From Bathynomus jamesi (Eukaryota > Arthropoda > Malacostraca > Isopoda > Cirolanidae): a DNA stretch of 64,000 bases. Within the stretch, counting starts at the first letter, position 1. The number at the start of each line of letters is the position of its first letter. The notes under the pieces are model-generated. The model was not told where the DNA came from and searched no databases. It saw only the letters and a program-made list of their open reading frames with translations. The stretch is taken from contig JAJOZX010009442.1 of NCBI GenBank assembly GCA_023014485.1, positions 62,001 through 126,000 of the forward strand. The letters run 5' to 3'. Both the position numbers and the translations under genes were made by a program. Of this stretch, positions 35,959 through 49,066 are shown piece after piece.

Positions 35959-36337
35959 TTAGGTTCGAACACGTTCCCACGACTCCGTAAGGGATTTTTT
36001 GACCAAGAATCTCATTAAAGGGTCTAACTTATAAGTACCTTCGCACAAATTAAAATTATCTACTTTTTCTATACACACAGATTCTATTATTTTTCTTTTG
36101 ACATAATTATTACATTTATAAAGTACCTTACTTGATTCCCAATCTATAGCATGATTATTTTGGCTGGCGTGATAAAAAATGGCATTATTAGTATTACAAC
36201 TTCTGAAGGCATATTTGTGTTCTTTAATAGGGGTTTCAATATTTCTTAGTTTCTCCCACGTATACTAAATCACAACTTTTACAGGGAATGCTGTAGACAC
36301 AGGCTTGTTCCTCTTTTGCAACGTTATTCCTAACCAA
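35959..36337 (-). pseudogene. PLE GIY-YIG fragment, unit 23
   Basis: EN fragment with a two-base loss in ATTTCTTAGTTTC (about 36246). The rest is intact. Confidence 0.85.
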
Positions 36338-36905
36338 TTCCCAAAAAGATTCCGGTTAGCTTTAGACAAGCTCAGGAAGAATGAAGCAATATTTGTCACT
36401 AAAGCGGACAAAAGTAACACTGTGGTTATTTTGGACAAGTGTGATTATAAACAAAAATGGAAGCGTTACTTAGTGATGAATTCACCTACACCAAAGTGAG
36501 ATCGTCCCCCCTAAAGCGTCTTTCTGCCGAATTCAACAAAACCATCAGGAACTTATTAAAAGATGTCCCGGCGATTGATCCTAAAAGATTTCTACAGATT
36601 AACCCAAAATCCCCCACATTTACGGCCCACCCAAAACCCATAAGATTAATATACCACTCCGTCCCATTATTTCACACAGGGGTTCCTTTAGTTACAGGTT
36701 ATCTAAATTTCTTGCAGATAAATTATCCCCATTAGTTGGTAAATTTTCAGGCTCGCACATCACTAATTCCTGTGACTTTATTAACAAAGTTATGTCCTTA
36801 GATTTAAAACGGGGAAGAATGATTTGCACACAGGGGAACTACCTCTTCTTGATGGTCCTACAAAGAGCAACAACAAGTAGTCAGGCCCCCTTGGCAACAT
36901 GCTAG
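36305..36905 (+). pseudogene. PLE RT N-terminal fragment, unit 23 (B)
   Basis: B-type RT. The frame is broken at AAACAAAAATGG (about 36455) and CCCAAAATCCCCC (about 36608). B tail frame 36906-37109 intact. Confidence 0.85.
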
Positions 36906-37681
36906 ATGAATATGAAAATAAAAACCCACTCTAATAGACAGAGTTTATTTCCACGACAGTTTCGACGCCCACTGGCATCCTCCTCGGGTGGATACAGAAA
37001 CACGAATGAACCAAAACAAGAGGGAAAAACAGTCCAGGGACCGACCGTTAAGAAATTCGCACCTAGGTTAGATCCCATTCTCCCGACACCGGAAGGGCAT
37101 TTTCATTAAGTACATTCGCACAAATTTAAAACTATCTTCCTGTTCTAAACATACAGAGTCTATTATTTTTTTACGTAATTATTACATTTATTATTAAATT
37201 TATTACATTTAATATTGCATATTTATTTATTACAGAAATTATAAATTTATTATTACATTGGTTATTACATGTTGTTTATTATACAGAACTTATAAATCGA
37301 AAAACGAATGAAAAAAGCCGATTAGGAAACAATCCAGAGACCATTGAGAAATTTGCACCTAGGTTAGATACCGTTCTCCGACACCGGAAGGCATTTTATT
37401 ACAGGGTCCGCTTATAAGTACATTCCCACAAATTAAAACTATCTTCTTGTTCTATACATACAGTTTAATATTTTGACATAATTACTGCATTTATTATTGC
37501 ATTTACTTTTTTTAACACTTATTATTATTACCTTTACCCTAATTATTAAATTTATAATATTATCTTTATTATTACATCTGTTGCATTTATATTTATTTCC
37601 ACATTTATTACTTCCATTATTACATTTACTAAAAGCGAGTAAGGAAACAATCCAACCCCGAGACATTTAAGAAATTCACAC

Positions 37682-38056
37682 TTAGGTTCGAACACGTTCC
37701 CACGACTCCGTAAGGGATTTTTTGACCAAGAATCTCATTAAAGGGTCTAACTTATAAGTACCTTCGCACAAATTAAAATTATCTACTTTTTCTATACACA
37801 CAGATTCTATTATTTTTCTTTTGACATAATTATTACATTTATAAAGTACCTTACTTGATTCCCAATCTATAGCATGATTATTTTGGCTGGCGTGATAAAA
37901 AATGGCATTATTAGTATTAACTTCTGAAGGCATATTTGTGTTCTTTAATAGGGGTTTCAATATTTCTTCAGTTTCTCCCACGTATAAATCACAACTTTTA
38001 CAGGGAATGCTGTAGACACAGGCTTGTTCCTCTTTTGCAACGTTATTCCTAACCAA
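37682..38056 (-). pseudogene. PLE GIY-YIG fragment, unit 24
   Basis: EN copy of 124 codons. Losses of two, one and three bases leave both ends in frame. A short stretch between them is read out of frame (EEILKPLLKN in place of the TPIKEH block). Confidence 0.84.
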
Positions 38057-38623
38057 TTCCCAAAAAGATTCCGGTTAGCTTTAGACAAGCTCAGGAAGAA
38101 TGAAGCAATATTTGTCACTAAAGCGGACAAAAGTAACACTGTGGTTATTTTGGACAAGTGTGATTATAAAAAAAATGGAAGCGTTACTTAGTGATGAATT
38201 CACCTACACCAAAGTGAGATCGTCCCCCTAAAGCGTCTTTCTGCCGAATTCAACAAAACCATCAGGAACTTATTAAAAGATGTCCCGGCGATTGATCCTA
38301 AAAGATTTCTACAGATTAACCCAAAACTCCCCCACATTTACGGCCCACCCAAAACCCATAAGATTAATATACCACTCCGTCCCATTATTTCACACAGGGG
38401 TTCCTTTAGTTACAGGTTATCTAAATTTCTTGCAGATAAATTATCCCCATTAGTTGGTAAATTTTCAGGCTCGCACATCACTAATTCCTGTGACTTTATT
38501 AACAAAGTTATGTCCTTAGATTTAAAACGGGGAAGAATGATTTGCACACAGGGGAACTACCTCTTCTTGATGGTCCTACAAAGAGCAACAACAAGTAGTC
38601 AGGCCCCCTTGGCAACATGCTAG
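38024..38623 (+). pseudogene. PLE RT N-terminal fragment, unit 24 (B)
   Basis: B-type RT with losses in ATTATAAAAAAAATGG (about 38168) and the C-run near 38224. The remainder, including the LVGKFSGSH extension, is complete. The tail has an extra A (GGGAAAAAACAG). Confidence 0.85.
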
Positions 38624-39402
38624 ATGAATATGAAAATAAAAACCCACTCTAATAGACAGAGTTTATTTCCACGACAGTTTCGACGCCCACTGGCATCCTC
38701 CTCGGGTGGATACAGAAACACGAATGAACCAAAACAAGAGGGAAAAAACAGTCCAGGGACCGACCGTTAAGAAATTCGCACCTAGGTTAGATCCCATTCT
38801 CCCGACACCGGAAGGGCATTTTCATTAAGTACATTCGCACAAATTTAAAACTATCTTCCTGTTCTAAACATACAGAGTCTATTATTTTTTTACGTAATTA
38901 TTACATTATTATTAAATTTATTACATTTAATATTGCATATTTATTTATTACAGAAATTATAAATTTATTATTACATTGGTTATTACATTGTTGTTTATTA
39001 TACAGAACTTATAAATCGAAAAACGAATGAAAAAAGCCGATTAGGAAACAATCCAGAGACCATTGAGAAATTTGCACCTAGGTTAGATACCGTTCTCCCG
39101 ACACCGGAAGGGCATTTTATTACAGGGTCCGCTTATAAGTACATTCCCACAAATTAAAACTATCTTCTTGTTCTATACATACAGATTCTAATATTTTGAC
39201 ATAATTACTGCATTTATTATTGCATTTCATTTTTTTAACACTTATTATTATTACCTTTACCCTAATTATTAAATTTATAATATTATCTTTATTATTACAT
39301 CTGTTGCATTTATATTTATTTCCACATTTATTACTTCCATTATTACATTTACTAAAAGCGAGTAAGGAAACATCCAATCCGAGACATTTAAGAAATTCAC
39401 AC

Positions 39403-39778
39403 TTAGGTTCGAACACGTTCCCACGACTCCGTAAGGGATTTTTTGACCAAGAATCTCATTAAAGGGTCTAACTTATAAGTACCTTCGCACAAATTAAAAT
39501 TATCTACTTTTTCTATACACACGATTCTATTATTTTTCTTTTGACATAATTATTACATTTATAAAGTACCTTACTTGATTCCCAATCTATAGCATGATTA
39601 TTTTGGCTGGCGTGATAAAAAATGGCATTATTAGTATTACAACTTCTGAAGGCATATTTGTGTTCTTTAATAGGGGTTTCAATATTTCTTCCAGTTTCTC
39701 CCACGTATACTAAATCAAACTTTACAGGAATGCTGTAGACACAGGCTTGTTCCTCTTTTGCAACGTTATTCCTAACCA
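39403..39778 (-). pseudogene. PLE GIY-YIG fragment, unit 25
   Basis: EN fragment with base losses at CACACGATTC, AAATCAAACTTTACAGGAATG and AACCATTCCC. The central HASQNNHAIDW block is open. Confidence 0.83.
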
Positions 39779-40344
39779 TTCCCAAAAAGATTCCGGTTAG
39801 CTTTAGACAAGCTCAGGAAGAATGAAGCAATATTTGTCACTAAAGCGGACAAAAGTAACACTGTGGTTATTTTGGACAAGTGTGATTATAAACAAAAAAT
39901 GGAAGCGTTACTTAGTGATGAATTCACCTACACCAAAGTGAGATCGTCCCCCTAAAGCGTCTTTCTGCCGAATTCAACAAAACCATCAGGAACTTATTAA
40001 AAGATGTCCCGGCGATTGATCCTAAAAGATTTCTACAGATTAACCCAAAACTCCCCCACATTTACGGCCCACCCAAAACCCATAAGATTAATATACCACT
40101 CCGTCCCATTATTTCACACAGGGTTTTTAGTTACAGGTTATCTAAATTTCTTGCAGATAAATTATCCCCATTAGTTGGTAAATTTTCAGGCTCGCACATC
40201 ACTAATTCCTGTGACTTTATTAACAAAGTTATGTCCTTAGATTTAAAACGGGGAAGAATGATTTGCACACAGGGGAACTACCTCTTCTTGATGGTCCTAC
40301 AAAGAGCAACAACAAGTAGTCAGGCCCCCTTGGCAACATGCTAG
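39747..40344 (+). pseudogene. PLE RT N-terminal fragment, unit 25 (B)
   Basis: B-type RT with a short C-run (about 39950) and a three-base-plus deletion in CACAGGGTTTTTAG (about 40122-40128). The B tail has a base loss (GATGATATGAAA). Confidence 0.84.
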
Positions 40345-41119
40345 ATGATATGAAAATAAAAACCCACTCTAATAGACAGAGTTTATTTCCACGACAGTTT
40401 CGACGCCCACTGGCATCCTCCTCGGGTGGATACAGAAACACGAATGAACCAAAACAAGAGGGAAAAAACAGTCCAGGGACCGACCGTTAAGAAATTCGCA
40501 CCTAGGTTAGATCCCATTCTCCCGACACCGGAAGGGCATTTTCATTAAGTACATTCGCACAAATTTAAAACTATCTTCCTGTTCTAAACATACAGAGTCT
40601 ATTATTTTTTTACGTAATTATTACATTTATTAAATTTATTACATTTAATATTGCATATTATTTATTACAGAAATTATAAATTTATTATTACATTGGTTAT
40701 TACATTGTTGTTTATTATACAGAACTTATAAACGAAAAAACGAATGAAAAAAGCCGATTAGGAAACAATCCAGAGACCATTGAGAAATTTGCACCTAGGT
40801 TAGATACCGTTCTCCCGACACCGGAAGGGCATTTTATTACAGGGTCCGCTTATAAGTACATTCCACAAATTAAAACTATCTCTTGTTCTATACATACAGA
40901 TTTTAATATTTTGACATAATTACTGCATTTATTATTGCATTTACTTTTTTTAACACTTATTATTATTACCTTTACCCTAATTATTAAATTTATAATATTA
41001 TCTTTATTATTACATCTGTTGCATTTATATTTATTTCCACATTTATTACTTCCATTATTACATTTACTAAAAGCGAGTAAGGAAACAATCCAACCCCGAG
41101 ACATTTAAGAAATTCACAC

Positions 41120-41498
41120 TTAGGTTCGAACACGTTCCCACGACTCCGTAAGGGATTTTTGACCAAGAATCTCATTAAAGGGTCTAACTTATAAGTACCT
41201 TCGCACAAATTAAAATTATCTACTTTTTCTATACACACAGATTCTATTATTTTTCTTTTGACATAATTATTACATTTATAAAGTACCTTACTTGATTCCC
41301 AATCTATAGCATGATTATTTTGGCTGGCGTGATAAAAAATGGCATTATTAGTATTACAACTTCTGAAGGCATATTTGTGTTCTTTAATAGGGGTTTCAAT
41401 ATTTCTTCCAGTTCTCCCACGTATACTAAATCACAACTTTTACAGGGAATGCTGTAGACACAGGCTTGTTCCTCTTTTGCAACGTTATTCCTAACCAA
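41120..41498 (-). pseudogene. PLE GIY-YIG fragment, unit 26
   Basis: EN fragment with base losses at GGATTTTTGACC and CCAGTTCTCCC. The rest is intact. Confidence 0.84.
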
Positions 41499-42062
41499 TT
41501 CCCAAAAGATTCCGGTTAGCTTAGACAAGCTCAGGAAGAATGAAGCAATATTTGTCACTAAGCGGACAAAAGTAACACTGTGGTTATTTTGGACAAGTGT
41601 GATTATAAACAAAAAATGGAAGCGTTACTTAGTGATGAATTCACCTACACCAAAGTGAGATCGTCCCCCTAAAGCGTCTTTCTGCCGAATTCAACAAAAC
41701 CATCAGGAACTTATTAAAAGATGTCCCGGCGATTGATCCTAAAGATTTCTACAGATTAACCCAAAACTCCCCCACATTTACGGCCCACCCAAAACCCATA
41801 AGATTAATATACCACTCCGTCCCATTATTTCACACAGGGGTTCCTTTAGTTACAGGTTATCTAAATTCTTGCAGATAAATTATCCCCATTAGTTGGTAAA
41901 TTTTCAGGCTCGCACATCACTAATTCCTGTGACTTTATTAACAAAGTTATGTCCTTAGATTTAAAACGGGGAAGAATGATTTGCACACAGGGGAACTACC
42001 TCTTCTTGATGGTCCTACAAAGAGCAACAACAAGTAGTCAGGCCCCCTTGGCAACATGCTAG
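41466..42062 (+). pseudogene. PLE RT N-terminal fragment, unit 26 (B)
   Basis: B-type RT with losses near 41507, 41521, 41561, 41668, 41743 and 41866. The B tail region also carries losses (GAAATAAAAAC, GACGCCACTGG, AGAACACG). Confidence 0.83.
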
Positions 42063-42835
42063 ATGAATATGAAATAAAAACCCACTCTAATAGACAGAGT
42101 TTATTTCCACGACAGTTTCGACGCCACTGGCATCCTCCTCGGGTGGATACAGAACACGAATGAACCAAAACAAGAGGGAAAAACAGTCCAGGGACCGACC
42201 GTTAAGAAATTCGCACTAGGTTAGATCCCATTCTCCCGACACCGGAAGGGCATTTTCATTAAGTACATTCGCACAAATTTAAAACTATCTTCCTGTTCTA
42301 AACATACAGAGTCTATTATTTTTTTACGTAATTATTACATTTATTATTAAATTATTACATTTAATATTGCATATTTATTTATTACAGAAATTATAAATTT
42401 ATTATTACATTGGTTATTACATTGTTGTTTATTATACAGAACTTATAAATCGAAAAACGAATGAAAAAAGCCGATTAGGAAACATCCAGAGACCATTGAG
42501 AAATTTGCACCTAGGTTAGATACCGTTCTCCCGACACCGGAAGGGCATTTTATTACAGGGTCCGCTTATAAGTACATTCCCACAAATTAAAACTATCTTC
42601 TTGTTCTATACATACAGATTTTAATATTTTGACATAATTACTGCATTTATTAAATTTACATTTTTTTTAACACTTATTATTATTACCTTTACCCTAATTA
42701 TTAAATTTATAATATTATCTTTATTATTACATCTGTGCATTTATATTTATTTCCACATTTATTACTTCCATTATTACATTTACTAAAAGCGAGTAAGGAA
42801 ACAATCCAACCCCGAGACATTTAAGAAATTCACAC

Positions 42836-43215
42836 TTAGGTTCGAACACGTTCCCACGACTCCGTAAGGGATTTTTTGACCAAGAATCTCATTAAAGGGT
42901 CTAACTTATAAGTACCTTCGCACAAATTAAAATTATCTACTTTTTCTATACACACAGATTCTATTATTTTTCTTTTGACATAATTATTACATTTATAAAG
43001 TACCTTACTTGATTCCCAATCTATAGCATGATTATTTTGGCTGGCGTGATAAAAAATGGCATTATTAGTATTACAACTTCTGAAGGCATATTTGTGTTCT
43101 TTAATAGGGGTTTCAATATTTCTTCCAGTTTCTCCCACGTATATAAATCACAACTTTTACAGGGAATGCTGTAGACACAGGCTTGTTCCTCTTTTGCAAC
43201 GTTATTCCTAACCAA
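42836..43215 (-). pseudogene. PLE GIY-YIG fragment, unit 27
   Basis: EN copy with one base loss (GTATATAAATC, about 43143) shifting the frame just before YVG. It is open from there to the C-terminus (42836-43138). Confidence 0.85.
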
Positions 43216-43781
43216 TTCCCAAAAAGATTCCGGTTAGCTTTAGACAAGCTCAGGAAGAATGAAGCAATATTTGTCACTAAAGCGGACAAAAGTAACACTG
43301 TGGTTATTTGGACAAGTGTGATTATAAACAAAAATGGAAGCGTTACTTAGTGATGAATTCACCTACACCAAAGTGAGATCGTCCCCCTAAAGCGTCTTTC
43401 TGCCGAATTCAACAAAACCATCAGGAACTTATTAAAAGATGTCCCGCGATTGATCCTAAAAGATTTCTACAGATTAACCCAAAACTCCCCCACATTTACG
43501 GCCCACCCAAAACCCATAAGATTAATATACCACTCCGTCCCATTATTTCACACAGGGGTTCCTTTAGTTACAGGTTATCTAAATTTCTTGCAGATAAATT
43601 ATCCCCATTAGTTGGTAAATTTTCAGGCTCGCACATCACTAATTCCTGTGACTTTATTAACAAAGTTATGTCCTTAGATTTAAAACGGGGAAGAATGATT
43701 TGCACACAGGGGAACTACCTCTTCTTGATGGTCCTACAAAGAGCAACAACAAGTAGTCAGGCCCCCTTGGCAACATGCTAG
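43183..43781 (+). pseudogene. PLE RT N-terminal fragment, unit 27 (B)
   Basis: B-type RT broken at GTTATTTGGAC (about 43308), AACAAAAATGG, the C-run near 43384 and TGTCCCGCGA (about 43446). Confidence 0.84.
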
Positions 43782-44554
43782 ATGAATATGAAAATAAAAA
43801 CCCACTCTAATAGACAGAGTTTATTTCCACGACAGTTTCGACGCCCACTGGCATCCTCCTCGGGTGGATACAGAAACACGAATGAACCAAAACAAGAGGG
43901 AAAAACAGTCCAGGGACCGACCGTTAAGAAATTCGCACTAGGTTAGATCCCATTCTCCGACACCGGAAGGGCATTTTCATTAAGTACATTCGCACAAATT
44001 TAAAACTATCTTCCTGTTCTAAACATACAGAGTCTATTATTTTTTACGTAATTATTACATTTATTATTAAATTTATTACATTTAATATTGCATATTTATT
44101 TATTACAGAAATTATAAATTTATTATTACATTGGTTATTACATTGTTGTTTATATACAGAACTTATAAATCGAAAAACGAATGAAAAAAGCCGATTAGGA
44201 AACAATCCAGAGACCATTGAGAAATTTGCACCTAGGTTAGATACCGTTCTCCCGACACGGAAGGGCATTTTATTACAGGGTCCGCTTATAAGTACATTCC
44301 CACAAATTAAAACTATCTTCTTGTTCTATACATACAGATTTAATATTTTGACATAATTACTGCATTATTATTGCATTTACATTTTTTTTAACACTTATTA
44401 TTATTACCTTTACCTAATTATTAAATTTATAATATTATCTTTATTATTACATCTGTTGCATTTATATTTATTTCCACATTTATTACTTCCATTATTAATT
44501 TACTAAAAGCGAGTAAGGAAACATCCAACCCCGAGACATTTAAGAAATTCACAC

Positions 44555-44932
44555 TTAGGTTCGAACACGTTCCCACGACTCCGTAAGGGATTTTTTGACC
44601 AAGAATCTCATTAAAGGGTCTAACTTATAAGTACCTTCGCACAAATTAAAATTATCTACTTTTCTATACACACAGATTCTATTATTTTTCTTTTGACATA
44701 ATTATTACATTTATAAAGTACCTTACTTGATTCCCAATCTATAGCATGATTATTTTGGCTGGCGTGATAAAAAATGGCATTATTAGTATTACAACTTCTG
44801 AAGGCATATTTGTGTTCTTTAATAGGGGTTTCAATATTTCTTCCAGTTTCTCCCACGTATACTAAATCACAACTTTTACGGAATGCTGTAGACACAGGCT
44901 TGTTCCTCTTTTGCAACGTTATTCCTAACCAA
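44555..44932 (-). pseudogene. PLE GIY-YIG fragment, unit 28
   Basis: EN fragment with losses at CTACTTTTCT and TTTTACGGAATG. From YVGETGR to ESVCIEK it is open on the minus strand. Confidence 0.84.
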
Positions 44933-45502
44933 TTCCCAAAAAGATTCCGGTTAGCTTTAGACAAGCTCAGGAAGAATGAAGCAATATTTGTCACTAAAGC
45001 GGACAAAAGTAACACTGTGGTTATTTTGGACAAGTGTGATTATAAACAAAAAAAATGGAAGCGTTACTTAGTGATGAATTCACCTACACCAAAGTGAGAT
45101 CGTCCCCCCTAAAGCGTCTTTCTGCCGAATTCAACAAAACCATCAGGAACTTATTAAAAGATGTCCCGGCGATTGATCCTAAAAGATTTCTACAGATTAA
45201 CCCAAAACTCCCCCACATTTACGGCCACCCAAAACCCATAAGATTAATATACCACTCCGTCCCATTATTTCACACAGGGGTTCCTTTAGTTACAGGTTAT
45301 CTAAATTTCTTGCAGATAAATTATCCCATTAGTTGGTAAATTTTCAGGCTCGCACATCACTAATTCCTGTGACTTTATTAACAAAGTTATGTCCTTAGAT
45401 TTAAAACGGGGAAGAATGATTTGCACACAGGGGAACTACCTCTTCTTGATGGTCCTACAAAGAGCAACAACAAGTGGTCAGGCCCCCTTGGCAACATGCT
45501 AG
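44900..45502 (+). pseudogene. PLE RT N-terminal fragment, unit 28 (B)
   Basis: Last of eight consecutive B units. Frame breaks: two extra A in CAAAAAAAATGG (about 45050), a lost C in ACGGCCACCC (about 45226) and in ATCCCATTAG (about 45326). B tail frame 45503-45706 intact. Confidence 0.85.
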
Positions 45503-46284
45503 ATGAATATGAAAATAAAAACCCACTCTAATAGACAGAGTTTATTTCCACGACAGTTTCGACGCCCACTGGCATCCTCCTCGGGTGGATACAGAAACAC
45601 GAATGAACCAAAACAAGAGGGAAAAACAGTCCAGGGACCGACCGTTAAGAAATTCGCACCTAGGTTAGATCCCATTCTTCCGACACCGGAAGGGCATTTT
45701 CATTAAGTATATTCGCACAAATTTAAAACTATCTTCCTGTTCTAAACATACAGAGTCTATTATTTTTTTACATAATTATTCCATTATTATTAAATTTATT
45801 ACATTTAATATTGCATAATTATTTATTACAGAAATTATAAATTTATTATTACATTGGTTATTACATTGTTGTTTATTATACAGAACTTATAAACCGAAAA
45901 ACGAATGAAAAAAGCCGATTAGGAAACAATCCAGAGACCATTGAGAAATTTGCACCTAGGTTAGATACCGTTCTCCCGACACCGGAAGGGCATTTTATTA
46001 CAGGGTCCGCTTATAAGTACATTCCCACAAATTAAAACTATCTTCTTGTTCTATAAATACAGATTCTAATATTTTGACATAATTACTGCATTTATTATTG
46101 CATTTACATTTTTTTTAACACTTATTATTATTACCTTTACCCTAATTATTAAATTTATAATATTATCTTTATTATTACATCTGTTGCATTTATATTTATT
46201 TCCACATTTATTACTTCCATTATTACATTTACTAAAAGCGAGTAAGGAAACAATCCAACCCCGAGACATTTAAGAAATTCACAC

Positions 46285-46662
46285 TTAGGTTCGAACACGT
46301 TCCCACGACTCCGTAAGGGATTTTTGACCAAGAATCTCATTAAAGGGTCTAACTTATAAGTACCTTCGCACAAATTAAAATTATCTACTTTTTCTATACA
46401 CACAGATTCTATTATTTTTCTTTTGACATAATTATTACATTTATAAAGTACCTTACTTGATTCCCAATCTATAGCATGATTATTTTGGCTGGCGTGATAA
46501 AAAATGGCATTATTAGTATTACAACTTCTGAAGGCATATTTGTGTTCTTTAATAGGGGTTTCAATATTTCTTCCAGTTTCTCCCACGTATACTAAATCAC
46601 AATTTTACAGGGAATGCTGTAGACACAGGCTTGTTCTCTTTTGCAACGTTATTCCTAACCAA
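46285..46662 (-). pseudogene. PLE GIY-YIG fragment, unit 29
   Basis: EN open from YVGETGR to NLCEG and beyond (46155-46586). Losses at GGATTTTTGACC, CACAATTTTACAG and GTTCTCTTTT. Confidence 0.85.
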
Positions 46663-47198
46663 TTCCCAAAAAGATTCCGGTTAGATTTAGACAAGCTCAG
46701 GAAGAATGAAGCAATATTTGTCACTAAAGCGGACAAAAGTAACACTGTGGTTATTTTGGACAAGTGTGATTATAAACAAAAAATGGAAGCGTTACTTAGT
46801 GATGAATTCACCTACACCAAAGTGAGATCGTCCCCCTAAAGCGTCTTTCTGCCGAATTCAACAAAACCATCAGGAACTTATTAACAGATGTCCCGGCGAT
46901 TGATCCTAAAAGATTTCTACAGATTAACCCAAAACTCCCCCACATTTACGGCCTACCCAAAACCCATAAGATTAATATACCACTCCGTCCCATTATTTCA
47001 CACAGGGGTTCCTTTAGTTACAGGTTATCTAAATTTCTTGCAGATAAATTATCCCCATTAATAGACAGAGTTTATTTCCACGACAGTTTCGACGCCCACT
47101 GGCATCCTCCTCGGGTGGATACAGAAACACGAATGAACCAAAACAAGAGGGAAAAACAGTCCAGGGACCGACCGTTAAGAAATTCGCACCTAGGTTAG
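46631..47198 (+). pseudogene. PLE RT N-terminal fragment, unit 29 (A)
   Basis: A-type RT sharing the GATTTAGAC change (FRLDLDKL) with unit 36, plus TTAACAGATG. Broken at the short C-run near 46832. Confidence 0.85.
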
Positions 47199-47804
47199 AT
47201 CCCATTCTCCCGACACCGGAAGGGCATTTCATTAAGTACATTCGCACAAATTTAAAACTATCTTCTGTTCTAAACATACAGAGTCTATTATTTTTTTACG
47301 TAATTATTACATTATTATTAAATTTATTACATTTAATATTGCATATTATTTATTACAGAAATTATAAATTTATTATTACATTGGTTATTACATTGTTGTT
47401 TATTATACAGAACTTATAATCGAAAAACGAATAAAAAGCCGATTAGGAAACAATCCAGAGACCATTGAGAAATTTGCACCTAGGTTAGATACCGTTCTCC
47501 CGACACCGGAAGGGCATTTTATTACAGGGTCCGTTATAAGTACATTCCCACAAATTAAAACTATCTTCTTGTTCTATACATACAGATTCTAATATTTTGA
47601 CATAATTACTGCATTTATTATTGCATTTACATTTTTTTTAACACTTATTATTATTACCTTTACCCTAATTATTAAATTTATAATATTATCTTTATTATTA
47701 CATCTGTTGCATTTATATTTATTTCCACATTTATTACTTCCATTATACATTTACTAAAAGCGAGTAAGGAAACAATCCAATCCGAGACATTTAAGAAATC
47801 ACAC

Positions 47805-48181
47805 TTAGGTTCGAACACGTTCCCACGACTCCGTAAGGGATTTTTTGACCAGAATCTCATTAAAGGGTCTAACTTATAAGTACCTTCGCACAAATTAAAA
47901 TTATCTACTTTTTCTATACACACAGATTCTATTATTTTCTTTTGACATAATTATTACATTTATAAAGTACCTTACTTGATTCCCAATCTATAGCATGATT
48001 ATTTTGGCTGGCGTGATAAAAAATGGCATTATAGTATTACAACTTCTGAAGGCATATTTGTGTTCTTTAATAGGGTTTCAATATTTCTTCCAGTTTCTCC
48101 CACGTATACTAAATCACAACTTTTACAGGGAATGCTGTAGACACAGGCTTGTTCCTCTTTTGCAACGTTATTCCTAACCAA
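47805..48181 (-). pseudogene. PLE GIY-YIG fragment, unit 30
   Basis: EN fragment upstream of the D-type RT. Losses at TTTGACCAGAATC, ATTATTTTCTTTTG, GCATTATAGTA and AATAGGGTTTC. Confidence 0.83.
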
Positions 48182-49066
48182 TTCCCAAAAAGATTCCGGT
48201 TAGCTTTAGACAAGCTCAGGAAGAATGAAGCAATATTTGTCACTAAAGCGGACAAAAGTAACACTGTGTTTATTTTGGACAAGTGTGATTATAAACAAAA
48301 AATGGAAGCGTTACTTAGTGATGAATTCACCTACACCAAAGTGAGATCGTCCCCCCTAAAGCGTCTTTCTGCCGAATTCAATAAAACCATCAGGAACTTA
48401 TTAAAAGATGTCCCGGCGATTGATCCTAAAAGATTTCTACAGATTAACCCAAAACTCCCCCACGTTTACGGCCTACCCAAAACCCAAAAGATTAATATAC
48501 CGCTCCGTCCCATTATTTCACACAGGGGTTTCTTTAGTTACAGGTTATCTAAATTTCTTGCAGATAAATTATCCCCATTAATAGACAGAGTTTATTTCCA
48601 CGACAATTTCGACGCCCACTGGCATCCTCCTCGGGTGGATACAGAAACACGAATTAACCAAAACAAGAGGGAAAAACAGTTACTTAGTGATGAATTCACC
48701 TACACCAAAGTGAGATCGTCCCCCCTAAAGCGTCTTTCTGCCGAATTCAACAAAACCATCAGGAACTTATTAAAAGATTTCCCGGCGATTGATCCTAAAA
48801 GATTTCTACAGATTAACCCAAAACTCCCCCACATTTACGGCCTACCCAAAACCCATAAGATTAATATACCACGCCGTCCTATTATTTCACACAGGGGTTC
48901 CTTTAGTTACAGGTTATCTAAATTTCTTGCAGATAAATTATCCCCATTAATAGACAGAGTTTATTTCCACGACAGTTTCGACGCCCACTGGCATCCTCCT
49001 CGGGTGGATACAGAAACACGAATGAACCAAAACAAGAGGGAAAGCAGTCCAGGCACCGACCGTTAA
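48149..49066 (+). pseudogene. Duplicated PLE RT N-terminal fragment, unit 30 (D, 305 codons)
   Basis: This is the longest open frame in the window. It reads the A-type fragment from the KADK block to IDRVYFHDNFDAHWHPP and on to NQNKREKQ. It then re-enters RT at LLSDEFTYTKV and repeats everything down to HDSFDAHWHPP. The repeat period is 369 bp (123 codons), so the frame survives. The first half carries private changes (HVYGLPKTQK, RGFFSY, HDNFDAH, RINQN) and the second has KDFPAID and PRRPIIS. No catalytic RT motif is present in either half. It is a duplicated fragment, not a new domain of known role. Confidence 0.88.

Noticed and set aside
48149..49066. A genuine new host gene in the 305-codon frame
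   Set aside because: Every part is duplicated RT fragment, shared with the other D unit, where the frame is broken. Nothing indicates a host gene.
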